This document shows positions 41,681 to 51,660 of a stretch of 64,000 bases of DNA, in pieces; position 1 is the stretch's first letter; each line of letters begins with the position of its first letter. The translations under genes were made by a program, and so were the position numbers. Below the pieces are notes generated by a model. It was given only the letters and a program-made list of their open reading frames with translations. It did no database searches and was not told the origin of the DNA. The DNA comes from Lentisphaerae bacterium GWF2_38_69. GTDB taxonomy: Bacteria; Verrucomicrobiota; Lentisphaeria; Victivallales; GWF2-38-69. Where the stretch lies: positions 1 through 64,000 of the forward strand of contig MHBE01000048.1 of the NCBI GenBank assembly GCA_001803205.1, read 5' to 3'.

Positions 41681-42480
41681 TGAAGATTAATATAGTATTC
41701 TTCACATCAACAGGAAATACTTTATACTTGGCTCTCCGTGCAAAGTATTTCTTCGAAAAAGCTGGACACAGAATAGGGTTGTTTGATGTAGTAAATTCAA
41801 GATACGATGAAATTATCTCGTGCGACGCTCTCGGAATATTTTACCCTGTTTGGATGTCAAATATGCCGGATCATCTTCAGGTTTTCTGCAATTTACTTTT
41901 AAAAGAACAGAACAAAAAAGACCTCTTTATTATTGGAAATTGCGCAACTGGAGCAGACACCAGTCCTAACTTCTGGAAAAATAAACTAATAAAATCCGGG
42001 CACAGGGTTCACTATACGGCAATTCTTAAAATGCCATCTAACTGCAATATATCAGTCCTTGCCAAAGATACTTCTGAAAGCCAAATATCCGATTTCAAGA
42101 AAGATTCAGTTAATAAACTACAGGAAATATGCAAAGACTTATTGTCAGATGTAAATAAATATCTTCCAGGTGCCGGAATCTCCAATCTTTACGCACTTCA
42201 GAGGTTCTTTTTCTTCCTTAAAAATAAATTTGCCTATAAGTATTTACGACTTGTTAATCACAGATGTTCAAGATGCTATCTATGCGTAAGGCTCTGCCCT
42301 GTCAATAATATCAAACTAGGATATGACAACTTTATTTCATTTGGGGAAAAATGTATTTTGTGTGCAAAATGCTTCAATTTCTGCCCGGAAAAAGCCATCT
42401 GCATAGGAAAAAAATCTGAAGACTTTCAAAAATACCGCCGCTATGTATGCAAAGAAGTAAAACCTCTTTTCTACAGATAA
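41680..42480 (+). CDS. EFR1-type flavodoxin-ferredoxin fusion
   Basis: INIVFFTSTGNT plus CSRCYLCVRLCPVNN / CILCAKCFNFCPEKA. Confidence 0.87.
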   Translation: MKINIVFFTSTGNTLYLALRAKYFFEKAGHRIGLFDVVNSRYDEIISCDALGIFYPVWMSNMPDHLQVFCNLLLKEQNKKDLFIIGNCATGADTSPNFWKNKLIKSGHRVHYTAILKMPSNCNISVLAKDTSESQISDFKKDSVNKLQEICKDLLSDVNKYLPGAGISNLYALQRFFFFLKNKFAYKYLRLVNHRCSRCYLCVRLCPVNNIKLGYDNFISFGEKCILCAKCFNFCPEKAICIGKKSEDFQKYRRYVCKEVKPLFYR

Positions 42481-42543
42481 TATAGCCCAAAAGAAAAGCC
42501 TGACTGAATAGACTTGCTCAGCCAGGCCTTGATCCTGATAGTA

Positions 42544-42645
42544 TTACTTGCCAGTTTTCTTGGCTTTCTTTTCAGCGCGTTTTTCTTTCAATGTCTTAGT
42601 TGGTTGTTTTTTGTTCTCTTTTTTCTGGTCTTGGGCTTTCGACAT
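42544..42645 (-). CDS. 33-aa Lys-rich small protein
   Basis: Not in ORF track; minus strand MSKAQDQKKENKKQPTKTLKEKRAEKKAKKTGK* with aaggag RBS. Confidence 0.6.
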   Translation of the reverse strand: MSKAQDQKKENKKQPTKTLKEKRAEKKAKKTGK

Positions 42646-42729
42646 AGCTTTCTCCTTGGTTTTTTAAGTTTTAAAATCCCCTAACTCTTGGAGCCATTAT
42701 ACCAGTTCCGTTTTGTTTTTAGAACTTAC

Positions 42730-42817
42730 AGGTAGGGACGCCTCTCCGTAGGTGTCCGTCCATTACGGTCAGCTTTACTACCATGCTGAATAGCAAGGCG
42801 GAGATCTGACCCTACCT
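42730..42817. repeat. dispersed palindromic-end intergenic repeat, copy A
   Basis: AGGTAGGG...CCCTACCT ends; ctccgtaggtgtccgtcc and ggcggagatc interior similar to copy B. Confidence 0.65.
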
Positions 42818-42895
42818 AATAAAGCTCCATGAAATTCAAAATCATTTCGTTATAGGTATAACAATTGTAGGTCAGTTCCTTAAAATTTTCAGCAA

Positions 42896-43732
42896 CTAAT
42901 TTTCATGATTTTTTGCAGAATTTTGTGTTTTTTGTGGAATAGGCTTTCCGAGAAATAGCATAATTTTCTGGAGGTCTTCCCATGCGTACTTTTTCTGGTT
43001 AGGGTCGCGCAAAAGGTATGCAGGATGGAATGACGGCAATGTTTTTATACCATGAAATTCAAACCATGTGCCGTGAAGTTTGGTAATTCCCACTTTGTCA
43101 AGGATATATTTCAAAGGTGTAGCTCCGAGGAGAAGCAGGACTTTGGGTTTGATAATATCTATTTGTTTAAGCAAAAACGGCAAACAGGTTTTAGCTTCCT
43201 CAGGCGTAGGTACACGATTATTAGGCGGGCGGCATTTTACAATATTTGCGATAAATACATCATCTCTTTTAAAACCCATAGCTCCTAGCATTTGCGTAAG
43301 AAGTTGCCCAGATCTGCCCACAAAAGGTCTGGCCTGCTCATCCTCATCCCTGCCTGGCCCCTCTCCTATTATCATTAGTTCTGCATGGGAACTACCCTCT
43401 CCAAAAACAACATTTGTTCTTGAATTACACAATGAGCACTTTTTGCAATTTTCCACACTAGACATAAGTTCCGCAAAAAAAGTCATGTCCGTAAGTACTG
43501 GCGGCACAGTTGATAGTTTTGGCATTTTTTCTGCCTGCCCAGAATGGAGATTTTGTTCTTCTGAAGGTGCAGTTCTAGGAACTTGAGTTTTGTTTTTTGT
43601 GATTCTAACAGAAGTATTTTGCGTTTTATCTGTCATAAATTCCTTAAGTGTTTCATGGTTTATGAATTCGTATTTCTTATTTCTTGACTCTTTATTAACA
43701 ATATCTATAAGATCATTCAAAGCTTTTTTCAT
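42896..43732 (-). CDS. family 4-type uracil-DNA glycosylase
   Basis: CKKCSLCNSRTNVVFGEGSSHAELMIIGEGPGRDEDEQARPFVGRSGQLL; SFHPAYLLRDP. Confidence 0.88.
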   Translation of the reverse strand: MKKALNDLIDIVNKESRNKKYEFINHETLKEFMTDKTQNTSVRITKNKTQVPRTAPSEEQNLHSGQAEKMPKLSTVPPVLTDMTFFAELMSSVENCKKCSLCNSRTNVVFGEGSSHAELMIIGEGPGRDEDEQARPFVGRSGQLLTQMLGAMGFKRDDVFIANIVKCRPPNNRVPTPEEAKTCLPFLLKQIDIIKPKVLLLLGATPLKYILDKVGITKLHGTWFEFHGIKTLPSFHPAYLLRDPNQKKYAWEDLQKIMLFLGKPIPQKTQNSAKNHEN

Positions 43733-43918
43733 AATTTAAATTCCTAATGGTTCTTACTCCCGGCACACTTTTTATCTATACTGCTTTGTAAACTTCTCAG
43801 TTTATATCTGATTGTAATATTTTTATACCAAAGATTAAGCAATTTTATTGAATATTCTTGAGATATAATTACAATCAAATATCAAAGAAATCATAATTAA
43901 TATTTTAAGAGGTGTTAT

Positions 43919-44830
43919 ATGAAAACAGCCTTAAAAGCTTCAATGATTTTAGCTTTTTTCATCTTGGTAACAGGAGCATACGCTCTAAATCCACAGTGGG
44001 AACTAAAGTCTTTGTCTCATTTCAATCAAGGACAAAAAGAGTACAACAGAATTCAACTTAAATTAAATGAAGCTGGAAAACTAATAAACGAAGAAGGTGA
44101 AGCAGCTTTTAAAATTATCAAAGCAAATAACGACAAAGATGGAAATGAAAACGGTATTTTTGTAATAGATCCAAAAAGCGGCAAAATCCTTGTAAGCCCT
44201 TCAGAAAAATCATTAGGCAATGGAGCTTTAAATAGTAATGACATAAACGGCAAAGCCATTGCAAAAGAAGCTATTCTAAAAGCTTATACCTCTCTTTATG
44301 GATCATCTTGGGATAACTGGCTGGAATCTCTGGGAGATGTCTACAATGCTTATATCACTCAAATAGCTATAACTTTGGAGGGCAAAGTCTATGCTCTTGC
44401 AATCGGCAAAAATGATTCTGATTTACAGAGACTTTTTGTTTCTAAACTTGTAGACAAGGCTTGCCAGACTATTGAGGAATATGGGACAGAAAAAGCTTTT
44501 AGCTTCTTCAATAGAGAAAACAGCATATTCAGATTTAAAGACACTTACATATTCGTATATGAAATCAAATCTGCTGATAATGTGACTTGCCTGTACAATC
44601 CTAATTATCCTGATATAGTTGGAAAAAATCTGATTAATCTTAAAGTCGGCGACATTGAGCCAATAAAAGATATTTACGCGCTGTTACAGGATTCTAACTC
44701 TGGCTGGGTAAGAAGCGCAGCTGTGGTACCTGGAACAAATGATATAAAACCTAAAGATTTATATGTGAAATCTGTCGAAGTAAACGGGAAAAAACTAGCT
44801 GTTGCGGCAGGAGTCTACTTGGTTCAATAA
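43919..44830 (+). CDS. exported protein with Cache-like tandem sensory domains
   Basis: Signal peptide; two related segments, each with a KA...Y(G)...AF.F....(S)(I)F.F.D.YIFV..-like pattern (DGNENGIFVIDPKSGKILVSP; RFKDTYIFVYEIKSADNVTCLYNPNYPDIVGKNL). Confidence 0.55.
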   Translation: MKTALKASMILAFFILVTGAYALNPQWELKSLSHFNQGQKEYNRIQLKLNEAGKLINEEGEAAFKIIKANNDKDGNENGIFVIDPKSGKILVSPSEKSLGNGALNSNDINGKAIAKEAILKAYTSLYGSSWDNWLESLGDVYNAYITQIAITLEGKVYALAIGKNDSDLQRLFVSKLVDKACQTIEEYGTEKAFSFFNRENSIFRFKDTYIFVYEIKSADNVTCLYNPNYPDIVGKNLINLKVGDIEPIKDIYALLQDSNSGWVRSAAVVPGTNDIKPKDLYVKSVEVNGKKLAVAAGVYLVQ

Positions 44831-44852
44831 AATTTCATTATTATTAAATAGA

Positions 44853-44880
44853 AAACCCGGTCTTTGGATCGGGCTTTTTA
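44853..44880 (+). terminator. probable terminator after Cache-like gene
   Basis: aacccggtctttggatcgggctttttatttt. Confidence 0.6.
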
Positions 44881-44955
44881 TTTTCACTCTTATCTTATTC
44901 CTTGCTTTCAGAAAATTATTAATTTGAAAAATTGCTGTCAGATTGCTTCCCATAT

Positions 44956-44990
44956 GATATGATATGATATGATATGATATGATATGATAT
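44956..44990. repeat. (GATAT)7 microsatellite
   Basis: Seven perfect GATAT units preceded by CATAT, ending 31 bp before ATG 45022. Confidence 0.97.
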
Positions 44991-45021
44991 TTGGTTTGAA
45001 TAAATTTTAAAGAATAAAACT

Positions 45022-46563
45022 ATGGTTAATTTTAAAAGTCCAATAGCCGTAATAGATGTAGGAGCCCATTTCGCCAGATTAGAAATAGTTCAGGCTTCCT
45101 CAAAAGGGAAAAAATACGAAACTCTTGAGAAACTTTCGAATGTAGCGCCGCTTGGAATTGATGTTTTTACCAGAGGAAAAATAAGCACTCAAAACACTTT
45201 CCTTATAGGAAAAATACTTAAAGATTATTCTGCTGTAATTAAAGAATATGATGTGAAATATATCAAAGCTGTTGCTACTTCGGCTGTAAGGGAGGCCTCA
45301 AACAGTGATATTTTTATTGAAAGAGTAGAAAAATTAAGCGGCATAAGGCTTCAGGAGCTTGATTCGACTCTCGAGTCGCGGCTCCTCTTTATGGCAATTA
45401 AGAATTCCTTCATGCAATCGCCTCTTTTTACTGAAAAGAATGCACTAATATGTTCTGTAGGAACAGGAGCCACACTTGTCTCATTTGTAGAAAAAGGCAT
45501 TCTTAAAAGTTCAGAAAATACAAGATTAGGTTCTCTAAGGCTCTTAGAGGAACTGGAAAGACCTCTGGCGAATATCCATCTCAAAGAAGTCATCAAACCT
45601 TTTGTTGAATCATCTGCAAAGGATATGCTTGCTCATTCTACAGTTAATTTCAAAAACGGTATAATGATTGGAGTAGGTTCTTCTGTACGGGCTCTTCTTA
45701 GACTATCAGACAAAATGCAGCTAGATGAAAATGGCATGCGTTTTATCGATATAGCAAATTTTGATGATCTTTATCTTCAGATTTCAGAGATGAAAACCGA
45801 TGAAATAGCAGGAAAACTGGGAATCTCAGATACTTTAGCGCAGAGTATCGAACCTTGCTGCGCAATTCTATATCACTTCTTCCATGCGTCCAACGCTGAA
45901 AAAATAATCATTCCTGATATCAGTACCAGAGACGCTATTGTCAGTGATTTCATAAGAGAATTGAAAAATGAACATGACCCGTTTACTCCATATATTATTT
46001 CGTCAGTAAAAAGCTTTGGAGAGAAATTTTTTTATGATCCTAAACACGCTTCAATGGTTGCTTCGATGTCAATGCACATTTTCGAGAATACCCATTTCCT
46101 TCATGGCCTGAATGAAAAGGACGCTTTGCTCCTTAGTGTGGCTGCTTATCTTCATGACATAGGGCTCTATGTCAGCAGCAGAAAACATCATAAGCACAGC
46201 TATTATCTCATACGAAACGCGCACATTCCAGGAATTTCATCAAAGGATATAGAAATCATTTCCCTGATAGCTAGATACCACAGAGGAGGTTTTCCTAAAA
46301 ATACTCATTCTGAATATCAGATTCTCGGTTCCGAAGACAAAGTAAAAGTCAATGCTTTGGCGGCAATACTCCGAATAGCTGATTCCCTAGACTTTATCCA
46401 TAAGTTTGAGATTGCCAAAATTAAATTTGATCACAGAAAAAAAGTAATGGAAATTATTCTTGACGGGATCGTCGATGCCGTTCTTGAAAACTGGGCAGCT
46501 AAACAGAAAGCTAATTTATTTAAAGAAGTTTTTGGATATAAAGTTAGGATTACAGGAAGATGA
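45022..46563 (+). CDS. ppx: Ppx/GppA exopolyphosphatase with C-terminal HD domain
   Basis: AVIDVGAHFARLEIVQ, CSVGTGATLVSF, AAYLHDIG; followed by ppk. Confidence 0.87.
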   Translation: MVNFKSPIAVIDVGAHFARLEIVQASSKGKKYETLEKLSNVAPLGIDVFTRGKISTQNTFLIGKILKDYSAVIKEYDVKYIKAVATSAVREASNSDIFIERVEKLSGIRLQELDSTLESRLLFMAIKNSFMQSPLFTEKNALICSVGTGATLVSFVEKGILKSSENTRLGSLRLLEELERPLANIHLKEVIKPFVESSAKDMLAHSTVNFKNGIMIGVGSSVRALLRLSDKMQLDENGMRFIDIANFDDLYLQISEMKTDEIAGKLGISDTLAQSIEPCCAILYHFFHASNAEKIIIPDISTRDAIVSDFIRELKNEHDPFTPYIISSVKSFGEKFFYDPKHASMVASMSMHIFENTHFLHGLNEKDALLLSVAAYLHDIGLYVSSRKHHKHSYYLIRNAHIPGISSKDIEIISLIARYHRGGFPKNTHSEYQILGSEDKVKVNALAAILRIADSLDFIHKFEIAKIKFDHRKKVMEIILDGIVDAVLENWAAKQKANLFKEVFGYKVRITGR

Positions 46564-48674
46564 AAGAAGATTTTTCAGATTACAAAATTACAAAAGATCA
46601 CTTCATAAACAGAGAGCTAAGCTGGTTAAGTTTTAACTCGAGAGTTCTCGATCAGGCTTTCGACAAGAATAACCCTATTCTTGAAAGACTTAAATTTTCT
46701 GCGATTTTCAGTAATAATCTGGACGAATTTTTCATGGTTAGAGTAGCCGGATTGAAAAAACAGCTTGAGTCAAGCATTTACATCAATGACAATACAGGCA
46801 TGAATGCCGAAGAGCAGCTCTCTGCTGTACTTTTAAAAACAAAAATGCTGTTAAAAAAACAGTACAACCATTATAAAGAGTACATACTGCCGGAATGCGA
46901 GGCAAACAACATTTACATATTGAAATATGATGACCTTTCTGCCACGGAAAAAGCCAGGCTCAAGGAACATTTTGAACATTCAATTATGCCCATTCTTACA
47001 CCAATAGGAATTGATCCTACGCATCCTTTTCCTGTTCTTAATAATAAAGCTCTGGAAATTGCCGTCAGGCTCAAAAGACCTTCGAAAGATTTCGAATCAT
47101 ACGGTTTTGTCGAAGTACCTTCTGCAATATCCCGTTTTGTGCCAATAAATCATACTGAACCCGGGAAAGCATTTATTTTCCTTGAAGAGCTTATCATGGT
47201 GAATTTGCGAAAACTCTTCGAAGGATGCGAAATATTTGATTTCTTTCCTTTCAGAATTACCAAGGACATGGATTTCGATATTGAAGACGAAGAACAGTCC
47301 GACCTTCTTAAGTACATGGAAAAAACCCTTAAATCAACAAGAAAAAGAAGCGCTATCAGGCTAGAAATACAAAAAGGCTCTTCTGCGCTGCTTGAAGAAT
47401 GGCTCAAGGAAAAACTGGACATAACTGATGAACTTATTTTTAAATACGACGGACCTTTAAACCTTGCCAGCTTTTTTGAATTCATACCTCAGGTAGCAAG
47501 AGAAGGTCTCGTTGATAAAAAAATAGAACCTCTCAAGATTCCGGCTCTCGAAAATTATACATCCCTTTTTGAAGCCATCTCAGAATGGCATGCCATCCCT
47601 CTCTATCATCCTTTCGAAAGTTTTGATTATGTAGTAAAATTCCTTGAAGAAGCCGCCAATGACCCTAATGTCCTTGCCATTAAACAGACTCTCTATAGGG
47701 TAAGCGGTAATTCACCGATAGTAAATGCCCTGCTAAAAGCTGCTGAAAATGGCAAGCAGGTTACCGTTATAGTAGAACTTAAAGCCCGTTTTGATGAATA
47801 TAGAAATATTCAATGGGCAAAACGGCTGGAAATGTCAGGAGCTCATGTCATATACGGCGTAGCCGGGCTTAAAATCCACTGCAAAGCGCTCCTTGTTGTA
47901 AGAAGGGAAGAAGGCACTATCAGGCGTTATCTGCATCTTTCAACAGGCAACTACAATGATACCACAGCAAAAGTCTATACTGACATGGGATTATTTCTTA
48001 ATGATCCTGAAATCTGCAGTGATATATCTTCACTTTTCAATGTAATGACAGGGTACTCGGAACCTCCAATATGGAAGAAAATTGCTGCTGCACCGTTTAA
48101 CTTAAGAGAGAAATTCCTTAGCCTTATAGACAGGGAAGCAAGGAATTCTACCAGGCATAAGCCAGGAAGAATTATCGCAAAGATGAATTCACTTGTTGAC
48201 ACAGAGCTTATCGAACATCTTCACAGGGCTGCCATGGCCGGTGTAAAAATTGATCTTCTTGTAAGAGGTATTTGCTGTCTGAGACCTTGCAAGGAATCAA
48301 GTAAAAATATTAATGTAATAAGCATAGTTGACCGTTATCTGGAACATACCAGGATTTACTATTTTGAAAACAACGGTAATCCTGAGTATTTCATGTCCAG
48401 CTCAGATTGGATGAATAGAAACTTAGATAGAAGAATAGAGCTTTTCTATCCTGTAGAAGAAAAATTTATTCAGGATTTCCTTTGGAAAATTCTTGATCTT
48501 CAACTCAATGATTCTTACAACGGAAGAAAACTTAAACAAAATGGCACTTACCACAAATCTCAATTCAGAAACATCGAGAGTAGAAGTCAGATTGGCACAT
48601 ACGAATTATTGAAACAATTAAGGCCGGAACAAAAGATCAAGAAGATCAATATATTGGAAAAGGAAGAATATTGA
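46560..48674 (+). CDS. ppk1: polyphosphate kinase 1
   Basis: FINRELSWLSFNSRVL, VKFLEEAANDPNVLAIKQTLYRVSGNSPIV, HLSTGNYND. Confidence 0.95.
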   Translation: MKEDFSDYKITKDHFINRELSWLSFNSRVLDQAFDKNNPILERLKFSAIFSNNLDEFFMVRVAGLKKQLESSIYINDNTGMNAEEQLSAVLLKTKMLLKKQYNHYKEYILPECEANNIYILKYDDLSATEKARLKEHFEHSIMPILTPIGIDPTHPFPVLNNKALEIAVRLKRPSKDFESYGFVEVPSAISRFVPINHTEPGKAFIFLEELIMVNLRKLFEGCEIFDFFPFRITKDMDFDIEDEEQSDLLKYMEKTLKSTRKRSAIRLEIQKGSSALLEEWLKEKLDITDELIFKYDGPLNLASFFEFIPQVAREGLVDKKIEPLKIPALENYTSLFEAISEWHAIPLYHPFESFDYVVKFLEEAANDPNVLAIKQTLYRVSGNSPIVNALLKAAENGKQVTVIVELKARFDEYRNIQWAKRLEMSGAHVIYGVAGLKIHCKALLVVRREEGTIRRYLHLSTGNYNDTTAKVYTDMGLFLNDPEICSDISSLFNVMTGYSEPPIWKKIAAAPFNLREKFLSLIDREARNSTRHKPGRIIAKMNSLVDTELIEHLHRAAMAGVKIDLLVRGICCLRPCKESSKNINVISIVDRYLEHTRIYYFENNGNPEYFMSSSDWMNRNLDRRIELFYPVEEKFIQDFLWKILDLQLNDSYNGRKLKQNGTYHKSQFRNIESRSQIGTYELLKQLRPEQKIKKINILEKEEY

Positions 48675-48833
48675 ACCCAGACTTAATGTCTAATCGCAGC
48701 AATTAGTTTTCACTCATAAATTTCTTGTTTTTTTTAGTATTTTGTTTGTTCAAAGTAACTTAGCATCTATCTTATAAATTTTATCTTTATAAAAAAAGGG
48801 CATTTTTAATAACTAGAAACAATTGGAGGAGAT

Positions 48834-50045
48834 ATGAATATTGATTACAAGAAAATCGCGGCAAAAGCAGAAGAATACAAACCACAGATATCTAAGTTTT
48901 TAAGAGACATGATTGCAATTCCTAGCGAAAGCTGCCAGGAAAAAGATGTTGTTCTCAGAATCAAAGAAGAAATGCTAAAGGTTGGTTTCGATAAAGTTGA
49001 GATTGACCCTCAGGGCAATGTTCTGGGTTATGTGGGGAATGGAAAACATCTAATAGCTTTTGATGCACATATTGACACAGTAGGCGTCGGAGAAATCAAA
49101 AACTGGAAATATGATCCGTATAAAGGCCATGAAGAGGGCGACATAATTATAGGCAGAGGCGCTTCAGATCAGGAAGGCGGTATGGCTTCAATGGTTTACG
49201 CAGGCAAAATAATCAAGGATCTGGGATTAGCCAAAGATGCTACAGTTCTTATGGTAGGAACAGTTCAGGAAGAAGATTGCGATGGACTTTGCTGGCAATA
49301 TATAGTTGAAAAGAGCAAAATCAGACCAGAATTTGTAGTAAGTACAGAACCGACCTCCTGCAGGATATACAGAGGACACAGAGGCAGAATGGAAATAAAG
49401 GTTACCACACATGGAATAAGCTGCCATGGTTCAGCTCCCGAAAGAGGCGAAAACGCAATCTATAAAATGGGTCCGATTATCAATGAACTTAAGGCTCTAA
49501 ATGAAAATCTCCATTACAATGAATTCCTAGGGAAAGGAACACTTACGATTTCCGAATGTGGATTTTCTTCTCCTTCAAGATGCGCTGTAGCAGACGGATG
49601 CTGGGTTTCTATCGACAGAAGGCTTACAGACGGAGAATCTTGGCAGTCAGCTATTCAGGAAATCAAAAACCTCCCCTCTGTTAAAGCAGCTAATGCCGAA
49701 GTTACTATGTATCAGTATGACAGACCTTCATACACAGGTTTAGTCTATCCGACAGAATGCTTCTTCCCGACATGGGTTATTCCTGCTGATCACCCGGCCT
49801 GCGCTTCATCAGTCGAAGCTTATAGAGGCCTTTTCAACGCAGAACCTGTTGTTGATAAATGGACATTCTCAACAAATGGCGTATCAATTATGGGTCGCTA
49901 TGGAATACCAGTTGTAGGCTTTGGCCCCGGACATGAAGACCAGGCTCATGCTCCTAATGAATGCACATGGAAGAGCGAGCTTGTCAAAGCTGCCGCAATG
50001 TATGCTGCTATTCCGGATATTTATACCGCCAAATACTGCAAGTAA
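48834..50045 (+). CDS. ygeY: YgeY-type selenium-metabolism-linked M20 hydrolase
   Basis: M20 motifs ([29 protein letters not shown]); followed by carbamate kinase. Confidence 0.8.
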   Translation: MNIDYKKIAAKAEEYKPQISKFLRDMIAIPSESCQEKDVVLRIKEEMLKVGFDKVEIDPQGNVLGYVGNGKHLIAFDAHIDTVGVGEIKNWKYDPYKGHEEGDIIIGRGASDQEGGMASMVYAGKIIKDLGLAKDATVLMVGTVQEEDCDGLCWQYIVEKSKIRPEFVVSTEPTSCRIYRGHRGRMEIKVTTHGISCHGSAPERGENAIYKMGPIINELKALNENLHYNEFLGKGTLTISECGFSSPSRCAVADGCWVSIDRRLTDGESWQSAIQEIKNLPSVKAANAEVTMYQYDRPSYTGLVYPTECFFPTWVIPADHPACASSVEAYRGLFNAEPVVDKWTFSTNGVSIMGRYGIPVVGFGPGHEDQAHAPNECTWKSELVKAAAMYAAIPDIYTAKYCK

Positions 50046-50072
50046 TCTGTTATAAAAATACAGAGGTGTATT

Positions 50073-51038
50073 ATGAAAAAGTTAGCAATAGTTGCAATCG
50101 GAGGCAATTCTCTGATTGCAGACAGTAAACATCAGACTGTCGGAGACCAATATAGTGCAATTTGTGAAACATCTAATCACATTGCAGACCTTATCGCAGA
50201 AGGTTACAATGTACTTGTAACTCATGGCAACGGACCTCAGGTAGGTTTTATTCTCAGGCGTTCAGAAATAGCAGCTGAAGTAGCTCATATGCATGATGTA
50301 CCACTAGTCAGTTGCGATGCTGATACGCAAGGCGCTATCGGTTATCAGATTCAACAGGCTCTTGATAATGAGTTTAAGAAAAGAAAGCTCATGGATGGAG
50401 GTAAACTCAAATCTGCTGTTACAGTCGTGACTCAGGTAATTGTCGACAAAAACGATACAGCTTTCAAGAAACCTTCGAAGCCCATAGGGGGATTCGTAAC
50501 TGAAGCTCAGGCCAACGAACTCAAAGCAAAAAACCCTGATTGGTCATTTGTAAGCGATGCAGGAAGAGGCTTCAGAAGAGTGGTAGCTTCGCCTAAACCT
50601 ATAGAAATTGTAGAGCTTGAGGCTATCAAGAGTCTTCTTGGAGTAGGATTCTGTGTTATTGCAGTTGGCGGCGGAGGTATCCCGGTATTCAAAAACCAGG
50701 ATGAATCTCTTACTGGAGTTGACGCCGTAATCGATAAAGACTTTGCCACGAGTTTGCTTGCGGTTAATCTCAAAGCAGATGTTCTGATCATCTCTACTGG
50801 CGTAGAAAAAGTTTATCTCAATTTCGGTAAACCAAATCAGAAAGCCCTTGAAAATATTACTCTTTCTGAAGCTAAGCAGTACATGGCTGAAGGTCACTTT
50901 GCTCCCGGAAGCATGCTTCCAAAAATTCAGGCTGCTGTGCAGTACCTTGAAAATGGCGGAATGAAGGCAATTATTACTTCTCCCGAATTCCTAGGCAAAG
51001 CTATCAAAGGCGAAACAGGTACGCATATCGTAAATTAA
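50073..51038 (+). CDS. arcC: carbamate kinase
   Basis: AIVAIGGNSLI, VTHGNGPQVG, AVGGGGIPVF, AEGHFAPGSMLPKI. Confidence 0.93.
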   Translation: MKKLAIVAIGGNSLIADSKHQTVGDQYSAICETSNHIADLIAEGYNVLVTHGNGPQVGFILRRSEIAAEVAHMHDVPLVSCDADTQGAIGYQIQQALDNEFKKRKLMDGGKLKSAVTVVTQVIVDKNDTAFKKPSKPIGGFVTEAQANELKAKNPDWSFVSDAGRGFRRVVASPKPIEIVELEAIKSLLGVGFCVIAVGGGGIPVFKNQDESLTGVDAVIDKDFATSLLAVNLKADVLIISTGVEKVYLNFGKPNQKALENITLSEAKQYMAEGHFAPGSMLPKIQAAVQYLENGGMKAIITSPEFLGKAIKGETGTHIVN

Positions 51039-51064
51039 TTTTGTCGATCTTTATAAAATGTTAT

Positions 51065-51092
51065 GGGGAAAACTCATGTTTTCCCCTTTTTA
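51065..51092 (+). terminator. rho-independent terminator after carbamate kinase
   Basis: ggggaaaac tcat gttttcccc ttttt. Confidence 0.85.
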
Positions 51093-51127
51093 ATTTGCCG
51101 AGAAATGAACTTCTGCTCAACTTGTTT

Positions 51128-51637
51128 TCAGGATATAACTTCATCTTTACCCAATGGAATATATGTTAACAACTCCTTAAAACCTTCTTCGAGACAAATT
51201 TCAGGATTATTGACAAACCTTATTAAACTCTCAATCAGGTATTGATGGCGCCTCTCCTCAGCAGCCAGCTTTCCATAAATTTCTCTCAAATCTGAATTAA
51301 TGGAAGTTAATGCTTTTCGTTCATAAAAATCAGCCGCTTTTCTTTCTACTTCCAGAATATCTAAATAAATATCCGATTGAAAAAAGCCCTCGCCACAGCT
51401 CTTCTTTTCAACTTTCTTCAGTATTTCGCTAGTTTCCTGAACGAGTGTGCTGTCATCAATCAATTCAATATTGGAATTCTTTTTCATGCCTATAAATAGC
51501 TTATAATGTTCCTGTTCTGCATCAGCCAAAAAGTTAAAGAGAGCTTTAATCTCGCTACTTGAAGAATTATCTGCAAGTCTGCGATATATTTTTGCACCTT
51601 CTAGCTCAATTTCAGCAGCAAAAGTTAAAGGTTTCAT
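51128..51637 (-). CDS. ferritin-like/rubrerythrin-fold protein
   Basis: EIELEGAKIYRRLAD...DAEQEHYKLF..ERKAADFYERKA..AAEERRHQYLIE two-helix ExxH pattern. Confidence 0.78.
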   Translation of the reverse strand: MKPLTFAAEIELEGAKIYRRLADNSSSSEIKALFNFLADAEQEHYKLFIGMKKNSNIELIDDSTLVQETSEILKKVEKKSCGEGFFQSDIYLDILEVERKAADFYERKALTSINSDLREIYGKLAAEERRHQYLIESLIRFVNNPEICLEEGFKELLTYIPLGKDEVIS

Positions 51638-51660
51638 ATGATTTTACCTCATTTAATACT

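Noticed and set aside
44951-44990. GATAT tract as a CRISPR array
   Set aside because: Perfect 5-bp tandem repeat without spacers; a microsatellite.
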